A DNA stretch of 64,000 bases from Tenacibaculum sp. MAR_2009_124 (GTDB lineage Bacteria > Bacteroidota > Bacteroidia > Flavobacteriales > Flavobacteriaceae). The notes beneath the pieces are model-generated. The model made no database searches and had not been told where the DNA came from. It saw only the letters and a program-made list of their open reading frames with translations. The stretch is taken from NCBI RefSeq assembly GCF_900105455.1, contig NZ_FNSF01000008.1:62001-126000 (forward strand). The letters run 5' to 3'. A program made the position numbers and the translations under genes. Positions 42,921 through 52,602 of this stretch are shown one piece after another; position 1 is the first letter of the stretch; each line of letters starts with the position of its first letter.

Positions 42921-44213
42921 TTAATCTACATTATTATCGCTTATAATAACTGGGCTAAAACCATATCCTTTTTTATTATTGTCTGAAAAATGAATTTTAT
43001 AATTAATAGATCCTTCTTTTGTTTTTTCAATACGACCTACTCTGGCCATAGGTACAATAACCAACTGCCCTTTATGAATTGCCGTCATAAACCTTAGTTC
43101 CACTATTTTCTCAAGTTGATCATCAGTTTTAAATACTTTATATGCGATTTTTTCTTGAGCTATATAATTGGATGTTTCTTCTTTTAAACCATCTAAAACC
43201 TCTTCATTTGGTTCTAAAATTAAATCGTTTCCCGCTGCACCCCATTTATGCTTCCAAACAAAATCTTTATAACTTAACTCTTTCTGTTTGAAAAGATGTT
43301 CGGTATTTGATAATTCATAACAATTTGGATTGTACTCATGTTTTATAAAAGGGCACAGTCTTTTTGAAATATCAAATTGCTTTATCGGGTGATTTATATA
43401 TTTTAAGTCCTTGTATTTTTTATCGAATCTAAATTTCCAACGTCCTAAATCTTCTGGATAGTTATCCTGATATAATGCTTCCGTTATTAATACTCTATTG
43501 TAAAAAGCATTTATTTTCACAGTAGAGTTTTCTTCTCTATAATACAAGGAATTGTTGTTTTCAAAAACATCTTTTACGTCAACTATTCTGATAGGTACAT
43601 TTAATTCTTTTTTGGTTGCAAAAAATTCGAATTTTGTTTTTTGTTTTTCAACTTCCCTATCTACCAATACAACCTGATCTTTTTCATTAACTTGAAATAT
43701 TTCATTATATACTTCTATAAATTTATCCCAATTAGTATTTGCGTTATCAGCAAAAGCGAATGTGTTAGAATCTGAGATAGAATCAAGTACCATTGTATTC
43801 ATTTTAGCTGCGCTTATTGGATAGGTGGCCACCGCTTGAAACTCAATATTTCGCAAGCCCATTTCTGTAACTGCCATGTCAAAACTACCAAAAGTAAACC
43901 CTTCATTTTTCTCAGTATCACTAAGAGTTTCTTTTGATGGCATAAACCCAGGAATAGCAGAGATACTCGGATACTTTTCTCTTAAAACTTCTTCTATAAA
44001 CAATACGAAACTATCTGAAATTCTTTTATCGAGTTTTACATAATAGTTTCCTATTTGCATTTCTTCTCCGTTTTTGAATTTATACTCAGATTCAAAATAT
44101 TTTAAGATTCTATGATAAGTAGCTTCAGAAATCCTTTCCAATTTCACGCCTTCATTTATATTGATTTTTTCAGAAAACACCTTTTCTTTTATACTCGTTT
44201 TAATCATATTCAT
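42921..44213 (-). CDS. ATP-grasp-like ligase (glutathionylspermidine synthase-like), partner of GCS2 gene
   Basis: A 430-residue protein of unknown substrate. The C-terminal half has ATP-grasp traits: FVWKHKWGAAGNDLIL (lysine plus glycine-rich loop), YIAQEKI, ELRFMTAI and ARVGRIE, the order seen in ligases such as glutathionylspermidine synthase or the circularly permuted ATP-grasp proteins. The first 250 residues (GFTFGSFDMAVTEMGLRNIEFQ and so on) fit the pre-ATP-grasp part. It is encoded 8 bases after a GCS2-type ligase, so both are made together and should act in sequence. A product with two newly formed amide bonds is the natural inference. Confidence 0.6.
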   Translation of the reverse strand: MNMIKTSIKEKVFSEKININEGVKLERISEATYHRILKYFESEYKFKNGEEMQIGNYYVKLDKRISDSFVLFIEEVLREKYPSISAIPGFMPSKETLSDTEKNEGFTFGSFDMAVTEMGLRNIEFQAVATYPISAAKMNTMVLDSISDSNTFAFADNANTNWDKFIEVYNEIFQVNEKDQVVLVDREVEKQKTKFEFFATKKELNVPIRIVDVKDVFENNNSLYYREENSTVKINAFYNRVLITEALYQDNYPEDLGRWKFRFDKKYKDLKYINHPIKQFDISKRLCPFIKHEYNPNCYELSNTEHLFKQKELSYKDFVWKHKWGAAGNDLILEPNEEVLDGLKEETSNYIAQEKIAYKVFKTDDQLEKIVELRFMTAIHKGQLVIVPMARVGRIEKTKEGSINYKIHFSDNNKKGYGFSPVIISDNNVD

Positions 44214-44221
44214 TTCATTTA

Positions 44222-45619
44222 TTAAAAAGACAATTCTTTTAAGAAGGCATTTATTCCTCTTTCTTCAAAAACTTCAATGGCAAAATCGGCTGGTGATTCC
44301 CTTTTGTTAAGTCTATCGTATAAAGGTTTTAAAAATTCTTCTTCATTCATATTTCTCCTTAAAAGACCATCTCTGGCTATGTCTAATAATTCTTTTATTA
44401 GAGGAACGATGCTCACTCTACCGATAAAAACATTTAGTGAGTTTTTAATTGTAGTTACCCTTAATTCTTTCCAAAAACTCAATGGATATTGTTCTTCAAA
44501 TCTCTTAGCAACTTCCAAATTTTCAATTAAACCTAAGGTAAGTGCACTTGTAGACAATGTATCGGAAGGCGGCTGTTGACAACACATTCTACTTTCGATT
44601 GTACCATACTTTGGTACTAACCGTGTGTTAAACCAAGTGCAGGAAAACAATTGATCAGCATCTTCTATTTTTGGAGTTACTTTTACAATATCTCCATTCA
44701 GAGATTCTACAAAACAGGAGGTATCATCTTCTAAATATTCTGCATAAGTTTCTTTATTTAGAATTCTATAAAACCTTCCTTCTCTTTCTATTAAAAAAGG
44801 TTTAAAACCAAGTAGATAATTCACATAATGAGCTTCATCTTGAAACTTAGGAGGAATTCCTATTTGCTCTATTCTATTTGGAAAACAATGTTCCCATAAA
44901 TCCTCGCGATTTGCTTTAATTCCTTTTTCCACTTTCCCCAACCATATGGGGGAATTAGCACATAGTGCTATTTGCAATCCCGATAATGCATTTAAAGTAT
45001 TCATTGCTGGAATCGTATTTTCTGATTCTATTTCAACATGACATTGATTGGAAGCTGTTATCGTCAAAAGGCATGCATCCGATCCTTCATTTTCAGGTAT
45101 TATTTTATTTCCTGAAAATTTGTTAAAGAAGAAATACCTTTCTTTCGGCATCATTAAATCTAGTGATGGATATCCCAAAGGTTGAATTCCGTATCCAAGC
45201 ATTAAACAATTATGTCTCTTAAAAAACACTTTCAAAATATCTATTAGTTTCGATAAATGCTTTTCAAGTATCCATAAATTTATTTGAGGCGATAGTACTA
45301 TTTCAATAATGCTATATCCAACGTCTGTAGTAATGGAATCAAAACAACAACTAAAATTTTCTTCGCTATCAGGGTTCATTTTCCTAGCGGACTCAACTTC
45401 TTTACTTTGTTGATCTATTATTAGCTCAAACCCTACTTTTTCAAGATAACTAAACATTTTTTTAATAGTTGAAAAAGGAGCTGCATTTCCATTTAAAGTA
45501 ACAATTGGTATTTCACACTCAATACCAATTCCTCTTGGGCTGTTTTTGTTCTTATAAGTGAAGGATTTTTTAAATTTTGTAGTTAGTTCATGATTAAGTT
45601 TGATTCTTTTTTTTTTCAT
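44222..45619 (-). CDS. Glutamate-cysteine ligase family 2 (GCS2) type carboxylate-amine ligase
   Basis: A 465-residue protein of the glutamine-synthetase-like amidoligase fold. SPRGIGIECEIPIV is the first strand with the metal glutamates, ITASNQCHVEIE the central motif, ALCANSPIW a conserved segment, and GTIESRMCCQQPPSD the C-terminal substrate part. GCS2 enzymes join an amino acid to the gamma-carboxyl of glutamate (EgtA, YbdK, plant-type GshA). It is translated with an ATP-grasp-like gene directly downstream. The gamma-carbonic-anhydrase-like gene is 27 bases upstream. Whether cysteine is the acceptor cannot be told. Confidence 0.72.
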   Translation of the reverse strand: MKKKRIKLNHELTTKFKKSFTYKNKNSPRGIGIECEIPIVTLNGNAAPFSTIKKMFSYLEKVGFELIIDQQSKEVESARKMNPDSEENFSCCFDSITTDVGYSIIEIVLSPQINLWILEKHLSKLIDILKVFFKRHNCLMLGYGIQPLGYPSLDLMMPKERYFFFNKFSGNKIIPENEGSDACLLTITASNQCHVEIESENTIPAMNTLNALSGLQIALCANSPIWLGKVEKGIKANREDLWEHCFPNRIEQIGIPPKFQDEAHYVNYLLGFKPFLIEREGRFYRILNKETYAEYLEDDTSCFVESLNGDIVKVTPKIEDADQLFSCTWFNTRLVPKYGTIESRMCCQQPPSDTLSTSALTLGLIENLEVAKRFEEQYPLSFWKELRVTTIKNSLNVFIGRVSIVPLIKELLDIARDGLLRRNMNEEEFLKPLYDRLNKRESPADFAIEVFEERGINAFLKELSF

Positions 45620-45646
45620 TTTGGGGGATTCATATAATTTGATTAG

Positions 45647-46162
45647 TTATTCTTCAAACCAACTGGAGTATTTCACATAATTATTGGCTATTCTATCTAT
45701 TTCTCCTGAAATCAGTTCTTGTGAAATATTTTTCACTTTTTTTGCTGGAACTCCTGCGTAAATACTTCCACTTTCAACATGCGTATTTTTAGTAACGACT
45801 GCTCCTGCTGCAATAATGGAGTTTGACTCTATAACGCAGTCGTCCATTATTATACTTCCCATTCCAACTAAAACATTATCATGAATTGTACAGCCGTGAA
45901 CAATAGCATTATGACCAATAGAAACATTATTACCTATATTGGTTGGAGACTTTTGATACGTAGCATGAATTACTGCTCCATCTTGAATGTTCACTTTATT
46001 ACCAATATGGATATAATGAACATCTCCTCTAATTACTGCGTTAAACCAAACGCTACATTTTTCTCCTATTTTTACATCTCCTACAATCGTAGCATTTTCG
46101 GCTACATAACAATCTTCAGGAATTTGAGGGTGTTTTCCGTTAACAGGTTTTATTATTTTCAT
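45647..46162 (-). CDS. Gamma carbonic anhydrase family protein (YrdA/PaaY-like)
   Basis: A 171-residue left-handed beta-helix trimer protein. The sequence NAVIRGDVHYIHIGNKVNIQDGAVIH carries the metal-side residues, and GHNAIVHGCTIHDNVLVGMGSIIMD contains the further zinc histidines. Ends IANNYVKYSSWFEE, normal for the family. Members are thioesterase-like or weak carbonic anhydrases. It lies 27 bases upstream of the GCS2 gene, so the three genes can share a transcript. Four heptamer repeats lie right before its ATG. Confidence 0.87.
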   Translation of the reverse strand: MKIIKPVNGKHPQIPEDCYVAENATIVGDVKIGEKCSVWFNAVIRGDVHYIHIGNKVNIQDGAVIHATYQKSPTNIGNNVSIGHNAIVHGCTIHDNVLVGMGSIIMDDCVIESNSIIAAGAVVTKNTHVESGSIYAGVPAKKVKNISQELISGEIDRIANNYVKYSSWFEE

Positions 46163-46163
46163 A

Positions 46164-46191
46164 TATCAGTTATCAGTTATCAGTTATCAGT
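46164..46191. repeat. Four tandem copies of TATCAGT
   Basis: Perfect heptamer TATCAGT repeated four times (ACTGATA on the minus strand), ending one base before the ATG of the gamma-carbonic-anhydrase-like gene. It occupies the spot where the leader and perhaps part of the promoter would be. Slippage would change the leader by 7 bases. Similar short heptamer repeats occur between genes in other bacteria. Confidence 0.95.
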
Positions 46192-46283
46192 TTGTAAGGT
46201 GTGATTTTAATTTATTTAAAAACAATTGATATAGTTAGTTATACAAATCTTTCCCTATATACGATCGCCTTTCGACTTTAAAA

Positions 46284-47012
46284 CTACTTAAAATAAGACA
46301 GTAAATTCGCTTTTTTAGTTGATGAAATTGACAATTCCTTTCCATTACTCAATACCACACTTCCTCCTTTTCCTTTTTTATATTTTAAGACAGCATTTAC
46401 ATTCACTAAATAAGATTTATGAATTCGAGCGAAGGAATATTCTTTCAAGGTTTCCTCTATAAACTTTAACGTTTTACTCACCACCTTTTTCGTGTTTTCT
46501 AAATAAATTTCGGTATAGTTATCATCTGCTTTACAATAAAAAATATCGTTTACATCAATAACCTCGAAACCGTCTTGTGTAGGAATGGTTATTTTACCTG
46601 TTTTTATCTCTTTTGGAGTTAATATTGTATTCTCCAATTCTGTTTCTTTCTCTTTAATTTGAGTAACATGATTTACTGCCACTATTAAATCGTCAATTGA
46701 AATTGGTTTTAGTAAATAATAGGAAGCTTGATTATTTAAAGCTTCAATTGCATAGTGATCATAAGCCGTTACAAAAATAGCCTCAAAGGTTCGGTCTTCT
46801 ATTCTTTCTAATAAATCAAAAGCATTACCATAGGGCATTTCAACATCAAGAAAGACTAAATCGGGGTTATACTCTTTAATCAAATTATACCCTTCCTCAA
46901 TATCTCCAGCTTCTCCTAAAACAGTTACGTTTGGGCAATACTTTTTAATATAATTTCTAAGTATATCTCTGCTTATGGCTTCATCTTCAACAATAATAGC
47001 TTTTATATTCAT
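46284..47012 (-). CDS. LytTR family response regulator
   Basis: A 242-residue response regulator. Receiver domain with phosphoacceptor D in DLVFLDVEMP (about 55) and the KPIS lysine; C-terminal LytTR DNA-binding domain (DGFEVIDVNDIFYCKADDNYTEIYL... RIHKSYLVN). Start overlaps the kinase stop by four bases (ATGA), so the pair is translationally coupled. The target genes cannot be read off the sequence. Confidence 0.93.
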   Translation of the reverse strand: MNIKAIIVEDEAISRDILRNYIKKYCPNVTVLGEAGDIEEGYNLIKEYNPDLVFLDVEMPYGNAFDLLERIEDRTFEAIFVTAYDHYAIEALNNQASYYLLKPISIDDLIVAVNHVTQIKEKETELENTILTPKEIKTGKITIPTQDGFEVIDVNDIFYCKADDNYTEIYLENTKKVVSKTLKFIEETLKEYSFARIHKSYLVNVNAVLKYKKGKGGSVVLSNGKELSISSTKKANLLSYFK

Positions 47013-49207
47013 AGTTTAATTTTTTTTAATAATAATTCTACTTTGGTTCCTTCTCCAGCTTCCGTTGCATCTGCTACTTTCACTTCTATTTTATCTTGAT
47101 ACATATCATTCAAAATTCCTATTCTTTTTTTGATAGTACTCATTCCTTTTGACTTCTGCTTTAATTGATTTTTTGTTTTCATTTCCATAGATCTCTTTCT
47201 TCCAATACCGTTGTCTTCAATTAAAACACGCACTACATCATTATCTATTTGCTCCATTGATATGCATAAATATCCTTTCTCTTTCTTATAGCGTAATCCA
47301 TGCCAAATAGCATTTTCAATATAAGGTTGTAACAACATTGGAGGAATAATATAAGTATCTAAAGGAATTTTATCGTCTATCTTAATTTCATAATCAAACT
47401 TATCTTGAAATCTATTATGCTCTAGTTTTACGTACAGCTGCAACAATTCTGTTTCTTTTGATAAAGGAATAAAATCCTCATCCGAATTTTCCAAAACAGA
47501 ACGCATTAATACTGAAAATTCTGATAAATATCTATTGGCACTTCGTTCATCATTAACCGCTATAAAACTATTTACCGAGTTCAATGCATTGAAAATAAAA
47601 TGAGGATTCATTTGAGAACGCATCGATTTTAGTGCCAACAGGTTATTCGCCAATTTCTGTTGTCTAATATTACGATACATATAATACATCAATAAAGAAA
47701 TAAGTACCATTCCAGTAATCAATGAATAAATTATAATTTCCTGCCGTTTATTACTCTCTTGAACTAACTGTTGATCTTTGTAGGCTAAATCAATTTTACT
47801 ATCCGCTAACTCTTTATCTTTTTCTAAACTTGCTATTCTATTCTGATTATCAGAAATCCGTTTGCTAAATCTTTTTACCTGCTGTATTTCTTGTTCTCTT
47901 TTCGCGTATAGAGTATCAACCAACTTTACATAATCCCGGTAACTTTCAAATGCCTTTGTATAATCACCAACAGTGGCATATACTTCCGACAATTTTCTCG
48001 TAGCATCCTTCTTTATAATTAAATCTTCATTTTTATCGGCATCACTAATACTCTTTTCAAAAAAAGGAATGGCTTCATCATACTCTTCCTTTTGAAGGTA
48101 GGCGTTTCCTATTTTATAACTAATCTTTTGAGAAGTAATAGAATCTACCAAAGTTTCAGCATCATCTGCTTCAACCGTAATTTCTTCCGCCTTTTTCAAG
48201 CTTTCTTTTCTTAACTGTATTTCTTCATCATATCGTTGTGAAGAATTCAAATAATCGGCTACTTTTTCCTCTTGCTCGAGTGACCTCTTCACATTCTCTT
48301 GAGTTGCCAATTCTAATGAATTTTGAAATAACAAATCAGCTTTCTTTCTTTGTCCTAAATTTGCAAATACCTCGGCTAACTTCGAATTTAAATCTGTTAT
48401 TTTAGAAGCATTCCGAAGGTTCTGAGCGATTGATAAAGCAGTTTTATAATTAGTTTCCGCTTTTGACCATTCTCTTAAGACTCTTGAAACATCTCCTAAG
48501 CCTTCAAATAAGGTAAGTTTGTCAAAGTTAGAAACAATTTGGTTCATTGTAGAAATGTAAGTCTTCTCACTTTCTTTATATTTCTTTGATAAAAATTGTG
48601 ATTTTGCTAATAACAAACGAACAGCAACATTATCCTTTTGTTTTAAAGAAGTATCGTAGTTTTGAGAAGCTAAATCATATTGCCTCCAAAAAAAGTAAAT
48701 ATCACCCATTACTTTAAAGGCTTCCGCTTTTCTACCACGTGTTAATTCTTCTTTTAGTGTTAACTCTATAAACGACAAACTTTTATCCAGACTTTTTTCT
48801 TTATACAATTTAGCAGAGTCGATATATTCGCTGAAGTAACTTTTGAACTTTCTTTTTTTTAAAGAACGTGAACTTTTAGATATCTTATTAAACACCTTTA
48901 ACTTATTTTCTTTCTCTACCTTTATTATGATTTCATCATTTCCTTTGATCGTATAATACACCGTTTCAAAATCAAAATGACGAACTATTAATTCATCATT
49001 ATATCTTGCGTTGATTTTATAATTCTCATTTATTTTCGAATAATTATATTGAATACCCGCAACTGTAACCTCAGCATTTTCAATTGATTCTCTTGTCTCT
49101 TTATCTATGACTTTGACTTTAATTGAAAATTTAACAGATTTTTCCTCCTGAGCTTTTAAAGTTGAGGACATGATGAAAAGGCATATTATAAATATATATC
49201 TAAACAT
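47009..49207 (-). CDS. LytS-type sensor histidine kinase with TPR repeats
   Basis: A 732-residue kinase. A signal peptide is followed by a carboxypeptidase-like beta domain (about 25-95), a row of TPR-like helical repeats (about 130-430), a coiled coil, one membrane span (IIIYSLITGMVLISLLMYYMY) and the His_kinase domain with the phosphoacceptor in QMNPHFIFNALNSVNS and an HATPase at the end (LIEDNGIGRKRS). The periplasmic TPR part would sense an unknown signal, perhaps protein-bound. It pairs with the LytTR regulator downstream. Confidence 0.9.
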   Translation of the reverse strand: MFRYIFIICLFIMSSTLKAQEEKSVKFSIKVKVIDKETRESIENAEVTVAGIQYNYSKINENYKINARYNDELIVRHFDFETVYYTIKGNDEIIIKVEKENKLKVFNKISKSSRSLKKRKFKSYFSEYIDSAKLYKEKSLDKSLSFIELTLKEELTRGRKAEAFKVMGDIYFFWRQYDLASQNYDTSLKQKDNVAVRLLLAKSQFLSKKYKESEKTYISTMNQIVSNFDKLTLFEGLGDVSRVLREWSKAETNYKTALSIAQNLRNASKITDLNSKLAEVFANLGQRKKADLLFQNSLELATQENVKRSLEQEEKVADYLNSSQRYDEEIQLRKESLKKAEEITVEADDAETLVDSITSQKISYKIGNAYLQKEEYDEAIPFFEKSISDADKNEDLIIKKDATRKLSEVYATVGDYTKAFESYRDYVKLVDTLYAKREQEIQQVKRFSKRISDNQNRIASLEKDKELADSKIDLAYKDQQLVQESNKRQEIIIYSLITGMVLISLLMYYMYRNIRQQKLANNLLALKSMRSQMNPHFIFNALNSVNSFIAVNDERSANRYLSEFSVLMRSVLENSDEDFIPLSKETELLQLYVKLEHNRFQDKFDYEIKIDDKIPLDTYIIPPMLLQPYIENAIWHGLRYKKEKGYLCISMEQIDNDVVRVLIEDNGIGRKRSMEMKTKNQLKQKSKGMSTIKKRIGILNDMYQDKIEVKVADATEAGEGTKVELLLKKIKL

Positions 49208-49468
49208 TTTTGATATTTTCTTGTAAGTGTAAACTTATTATCAAAAAATGGATAAAAAAAATTGACTTTCTCTATTGAAGGCTTTTTGCACCCAAATCTC
49301 TCCTTGTTTACTCATAAAAAATACTCGTATACTAAATAAAAACCGCGTTTCACTCATTCTGAATTTTATTTAAAGAAAGTTGCCTATAATTTTACTTCAT
49401 AATTAATCGAGAGAATACCACAGATACAATTATTACTAAAACGGTTAATCTGATCAAAAAATGAAAAA

Positions 49469-50170
49469 ATGAAAAACTTTTATATAACGATGGCTTTATT
49501 TATTTCAACGCTGTCCTTTGCTCAACAATCATTAAGTGATAAAGCCCAAATTGATGTCATAGGAAAATCAGAAATGGAAATAACTCCTAATGAAATTTAT
49601 ATTGATATTTTTTTAGAGGAAAGAATGGAAAAAGGTAAAAAACTTACCTTAGAACAACTGGAAGATGAATTAAAAAAAGAGCTAAACCTTATAAAAGTTC
49701 CTACTGAGAATTTATTTATTTCTGATATTAATTCAGTTTTATCAAAAACTGGTTGGTGGAGCAAAGAGATTCTTTCTACAGGAAAATATTCCTTGCTAAT
49801 CAAATCTTCAGAAAAAATTAAAAAAGTTTTCGAAACTTTCAAAAAACTAAAAATCACAAGAACATCTATAATTAAAGCTACGCATTCTAAACTTACTGAA
49901 TTCAAAAAGAAAAACAGAATAAATGCAATAAAAGCAGCCAAAGAAAAGTCTGACTATTTGCTAAATGCTATCAATGCTGATACGGGAAAACCTCTACGTG
50001 TAAATGAAATAGAACATCAAGTTAACGACTTCGCTCAAATTAATTACGTAAGTAATTCTAAAATGTACGAATCTGGTTTTTCTAAATCAAGAAGTCATAA
50101 AAATGAGCAAGTTCAGTTTGAAAACATCACATTAACGTCAAGCATTCATGTCATTTTCGAAATAAAATAA
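49469..50170 (+). CDS. SIMPL domain-containing (DUF541) secreted protein
   Basis: A 233-residue protein with a signal peptide (SFAQ, about 18). The sequence DVIGKSEMEITPNEIYIDIFLEER and the later RINAIKAAKEKSDYLLNAINADTGKPL match the DUF541/SIMPL fold of periplasmic or outer-surface proteins with oxidative-stress or signalling links. It is 45 bases upstream of the VWA gene and may be cotranscribed. Confidence 0.85.
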   Translation: MKNFYITMALFISTLSFAQQSLSDKAQIDVIGKSEMEITPNEIYIDIFLEERMEKGKKLTLEQLEDELKKELNLIKVPTENLFISDINSVLSKTGWWSKEILSTGKYSLLIKSSEKIKKVFETFKKLKITRTSIIKATHSKLTEFKKKNRINAIKAAKEKSDYLLNAINADTGKPLRVNEIEHQVNDFAQINYVSNSKMYESGFSKSRSHKNEQVQFENITLTSSIHVIFEIK

Positions 50171-50215
50171 TTCAATTCCAAACTACATAAAAGTTCAATT
50201 TAAAAACATAAAATC

Positions 50216-51343
50216 ATGAAAAAAAACATCTTAACATTTATAACATTAAGTATACTTTTCTTTGGAAAGGGTTATGCTAATGAAAAAAAACATTCTGAAA
50301 ACTATAAGCAACAAACTATTAAAGTTGCGCTATTATTGGATACAAGTAATAGCATGGATGGACTTATTAATCAAGCAAAAGCTCAATTATGGGAAATTGT
50401 CAATGAACTCTCATATGCCAAGTGCCATGGAAAAACACCTAACTTAAAGATTGCTCTTTATGAATATGGTAACGACGGTTTATCTTCAAAAAAAGGGTTT
50501 ATTAGACAGGTTACCTCTTTTACAAGTGATTTGGATGATATTTCTGAACGTCTTTTCGCTCTTAAAACTAATGGAGGAAGCGAATATTGTGGTGAGGTTA
50601 TTTTCACTTCTATCAAAGAATTAGAATGGGGTAAAAATAAAAACGATTTAAAATTAATATTCATTGCTGGAAATGAGCCTTTCACTCAAGGAAAGATTCA
50701 TTTTAAAGATGCTATTTCAGATGCCAAAGAAAAAGAAATTGTTATCAATACTATTTTCTGCGGAGATTATAACCAAGGTATTTCTGGAAGTTGGCAAGAA
50801 GGGGCCTATTATGGAAATGGTGATTATATGACTATAAATCACAACAAAAACATTGTTCATATTGTTACTCCTTATGACAATGATATTATTATACTGAATA
50901 AAAAACTAAACAAAACTTATTTATACTATGGAAGTATTGGTAAATCAAAGTACGAGAAACAAGCACTTCAAGACAGTAATGCTGAGGAGTTAGACGAAGT
51001 TGTTGCCGTAAAGAGAGCTGTTACCAAAAGTTCTAACTTATACAAAAACTCTTCATGGGATTTAGTTGATGCCTCTGATAAAAAGAACTTTTCTTATAAA
51101 ACATTAAAAAAAGAACAATTACCTAGTCATCTTAAAAACAAGTCTTCTGAAGAAATTAAAAGTTATGTTGAAGAGAAAAAAAATGAAAGGGAAGTGATAC
51201 AGCAAAAAATTCAAGAACTAAATAAAAAAAGGAATGCTTTCGTAACTCAAAAGAAAAAAGGTAGTTCTAAAAAGAATGAATTAGAAAGTGTTATTATCAA
51301 TTCAATTAAAAAACAAGCTAAGAAGAAAAACTATATTTGGTAA
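50216..51343 (+). CDS. Secreted von Willebrand factor A domain protein
   Basis: A 375-residue protein. After a signal peptide (cut near 21) a VWA domain starts with the metal-site motif D42-T-S44-N-S46 and continues with the other MIDAS residues (TNGGSEYCGE). The C-terminal 100 residues form a lysine-rich coiled coil (KKNEREVIQQKIQELNKKRNAF) and end AKKKNYIW. A protein-protein interaction role in the envelope is likely; the ligand is unknown. Confidence 0.85.
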   Translation: MKKNILTFITLSILFFGKGYANEKKHSENYKQQTIKVALLLDTSNSMDGLINQAKAQLWEIVNELSYAKCHGKTPNLKIALYEYGNDGLSSKKGFIRQVTSFTSDLDDISERLFALKTNGGSEYCGEVIFTSIKELEWGKNKNDLKLIFIAGNEPFTQGKIHFKDAISDAKEKEIVINTIFCGDYNQGISGSWQEGAYYGNGDYMTINHNKNIVHIVTPYDNDIIILNKKLNKTYLYYGSIGKSKYEKQALQDSNAEELDEVVAVKRAVTKSSNLYKNSSWDLVDASDKKNFSYKTLKKEQLPSHLKNKSSEEIKSYVEEKKNEREVIQQKIQELNKKRNAFVTQKKKGSSKKNELESVIINSIKKQAKKKNYIW

Positions 51344-51616
51344 CAATATTGCCGAACTTCAAAAAAAGTGTAGCTAAACACCTCTAATTAGGAAGATTTA
51401 AAGAGAACATGACTTCTGTTATGTTCTTTTTAAATAAGGAAAATATAAAAGGAATTATACTGTGAAGCTAAAGAACGCTCGGGCTTATAAAAATACTTGC
51501 ATTTCCTATGAATAATAGTTGTTTATTCTAAAAACCCCTCACTAATAATGCCTCAACAATACATCCAGAAAAAACAGCTGTTAAAACTTATTTTTCTGAT
51601 GAAGTAAATTAAATAA

Positions 51617-51757
51617 TACAACAAGTCAACAATTGAAGACAAAAACAATAAGCTTAAAAAACTAAACAAACAGACCGGTACTGCTTTAGGTTACAGAAGT
51701 TGTAAACTGGAAATTAAAGAGCTCTTAAAACAACAATTTCAACTTGGTTATTCATAG
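51617..51757 (+). pseudogene. Orphan open frame without start codon, possible gene remnant; rest of the 414-base gap is empty
   Basis: A frame of 46 codons bounded by stops: it has no ATG, GTG or TTG in frame and ends with TAG next to the muramidase stop. The residues KQTGTALGYRSCKLEIKE look like protein rather than noise, and codon use is similar to neighbours. It may be the tail of a decayed gene. 51344-51616 contains no convincing gene; short fragments such as MPQQYIQKKQLLKLIF are probably chance. Confidence 0.25.
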
Positions 51758-52537
51758 TTATTGAACCAATAATTCCTGTCCTATACTTATTTGATTACTT
51801 TGTATTCCATTAATTTCTTTTAATAATTTCACGGAAATCTTATGTCTTCTAGCAATAGAATATAGAGTATCTCCCTTTTTAACTTCGTAATAGCTACCTT
51901 TTCCTTTCTGTTTCTTTTTAGAAGCCCTTACTCTATCGTACTTCATTAAATCATACTTATGAATAAGACTAATTAATTTTTGAGGATATCTCTTATCCGT
52001 TGCATAACCCGCTCTTTTCAAGCCATAAGCCCAACCTTTATAATCAGTACGTTTTAATCGAAATAAATTTGAATATCGTTTTCTAGTTAGTAGAAACTGA
52101 GAATGATCTTCATAAGATGACTCTGGATATTTGTATTTTCTAAAACATTCTCCTTTTTCGTCATCATCATGAGTTACACTTTTACCCTTCCAACCTCTAT
52201 GACATTTTATTCCAAAATGATTGTTTGATCTAATTGCCAAAGCACTTCGACCACTTCCTGATTCTAAAATTCCTTGAGCCAAGGTTATACTAGCTGGAAT
52301 ATTATGTTCATGCATTTTCTTTACCGCGATAAGGGCAAACTTTAAAATATATTCATTCGTATTTTTGGGAGTTGTGATTGACCTTTTTTTGATTTGCTCT
52401 AACTGAGGTATCTCCGGCATTTCTTCCTTTTGCTCTACTACGACCTTTCTATTAGAAGTAACTACTTTCTTTTTTGACCCACAACTTACAAACAATAGGG
52501 ACGTTAAAATAATTGCTATACTTAATTTAAGCTTCAT
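51758..52537 (-). CDS. Lipoprotein N-acetylglucosaminidase with LysM
   Basis: A 259-residue lipoprotein (lipobox C19 in LFVSC). The glucosaminidase domain (FlgJ-like, GH73) spans about 60-195 with catalytic-type glutamate E92 in LAQGILESGSG, and HFGIKCHRGWKGKS. A LysM repeat ends the protein (VKKGDTLYSIARRHKISVKLLKEINGI, about 215-258), binding peptidoglycan. It would cut the glycan strands of the wall during growth or motility. The basic linker between the domains is not conserved. Confidence 0.87.
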   Translation of the reverse strand: MKLKLSIAIILTSLLFVSCGSKKKVVTSNRKVVVEQKEEMPEIPQLEQIKKRSITTPKNTNEYILKFALIAVKKMHEHNIPASITLAQGILESGSGRSALAIRSNNHFGIKCHRGWKGKSVTHDDDEKGECFRKYKYPESSYEDHSQFLLTRKRYSNLFRLKRTDYKGWAYGLKRAGYATDKRYPQKLISLIHKYDLMKYDRVRASKKKQKGKGSYYEVKKGDTLYSIARRHKISVKLLKEINGIQSNQISIGQELLVQ

Positions 52538-52602
52538 TTCGTAAACTCTTTATCTTTTCAGGTTGTTATCTTTATGACACCGGTATTAAACTCTTATGTT
52601 TT

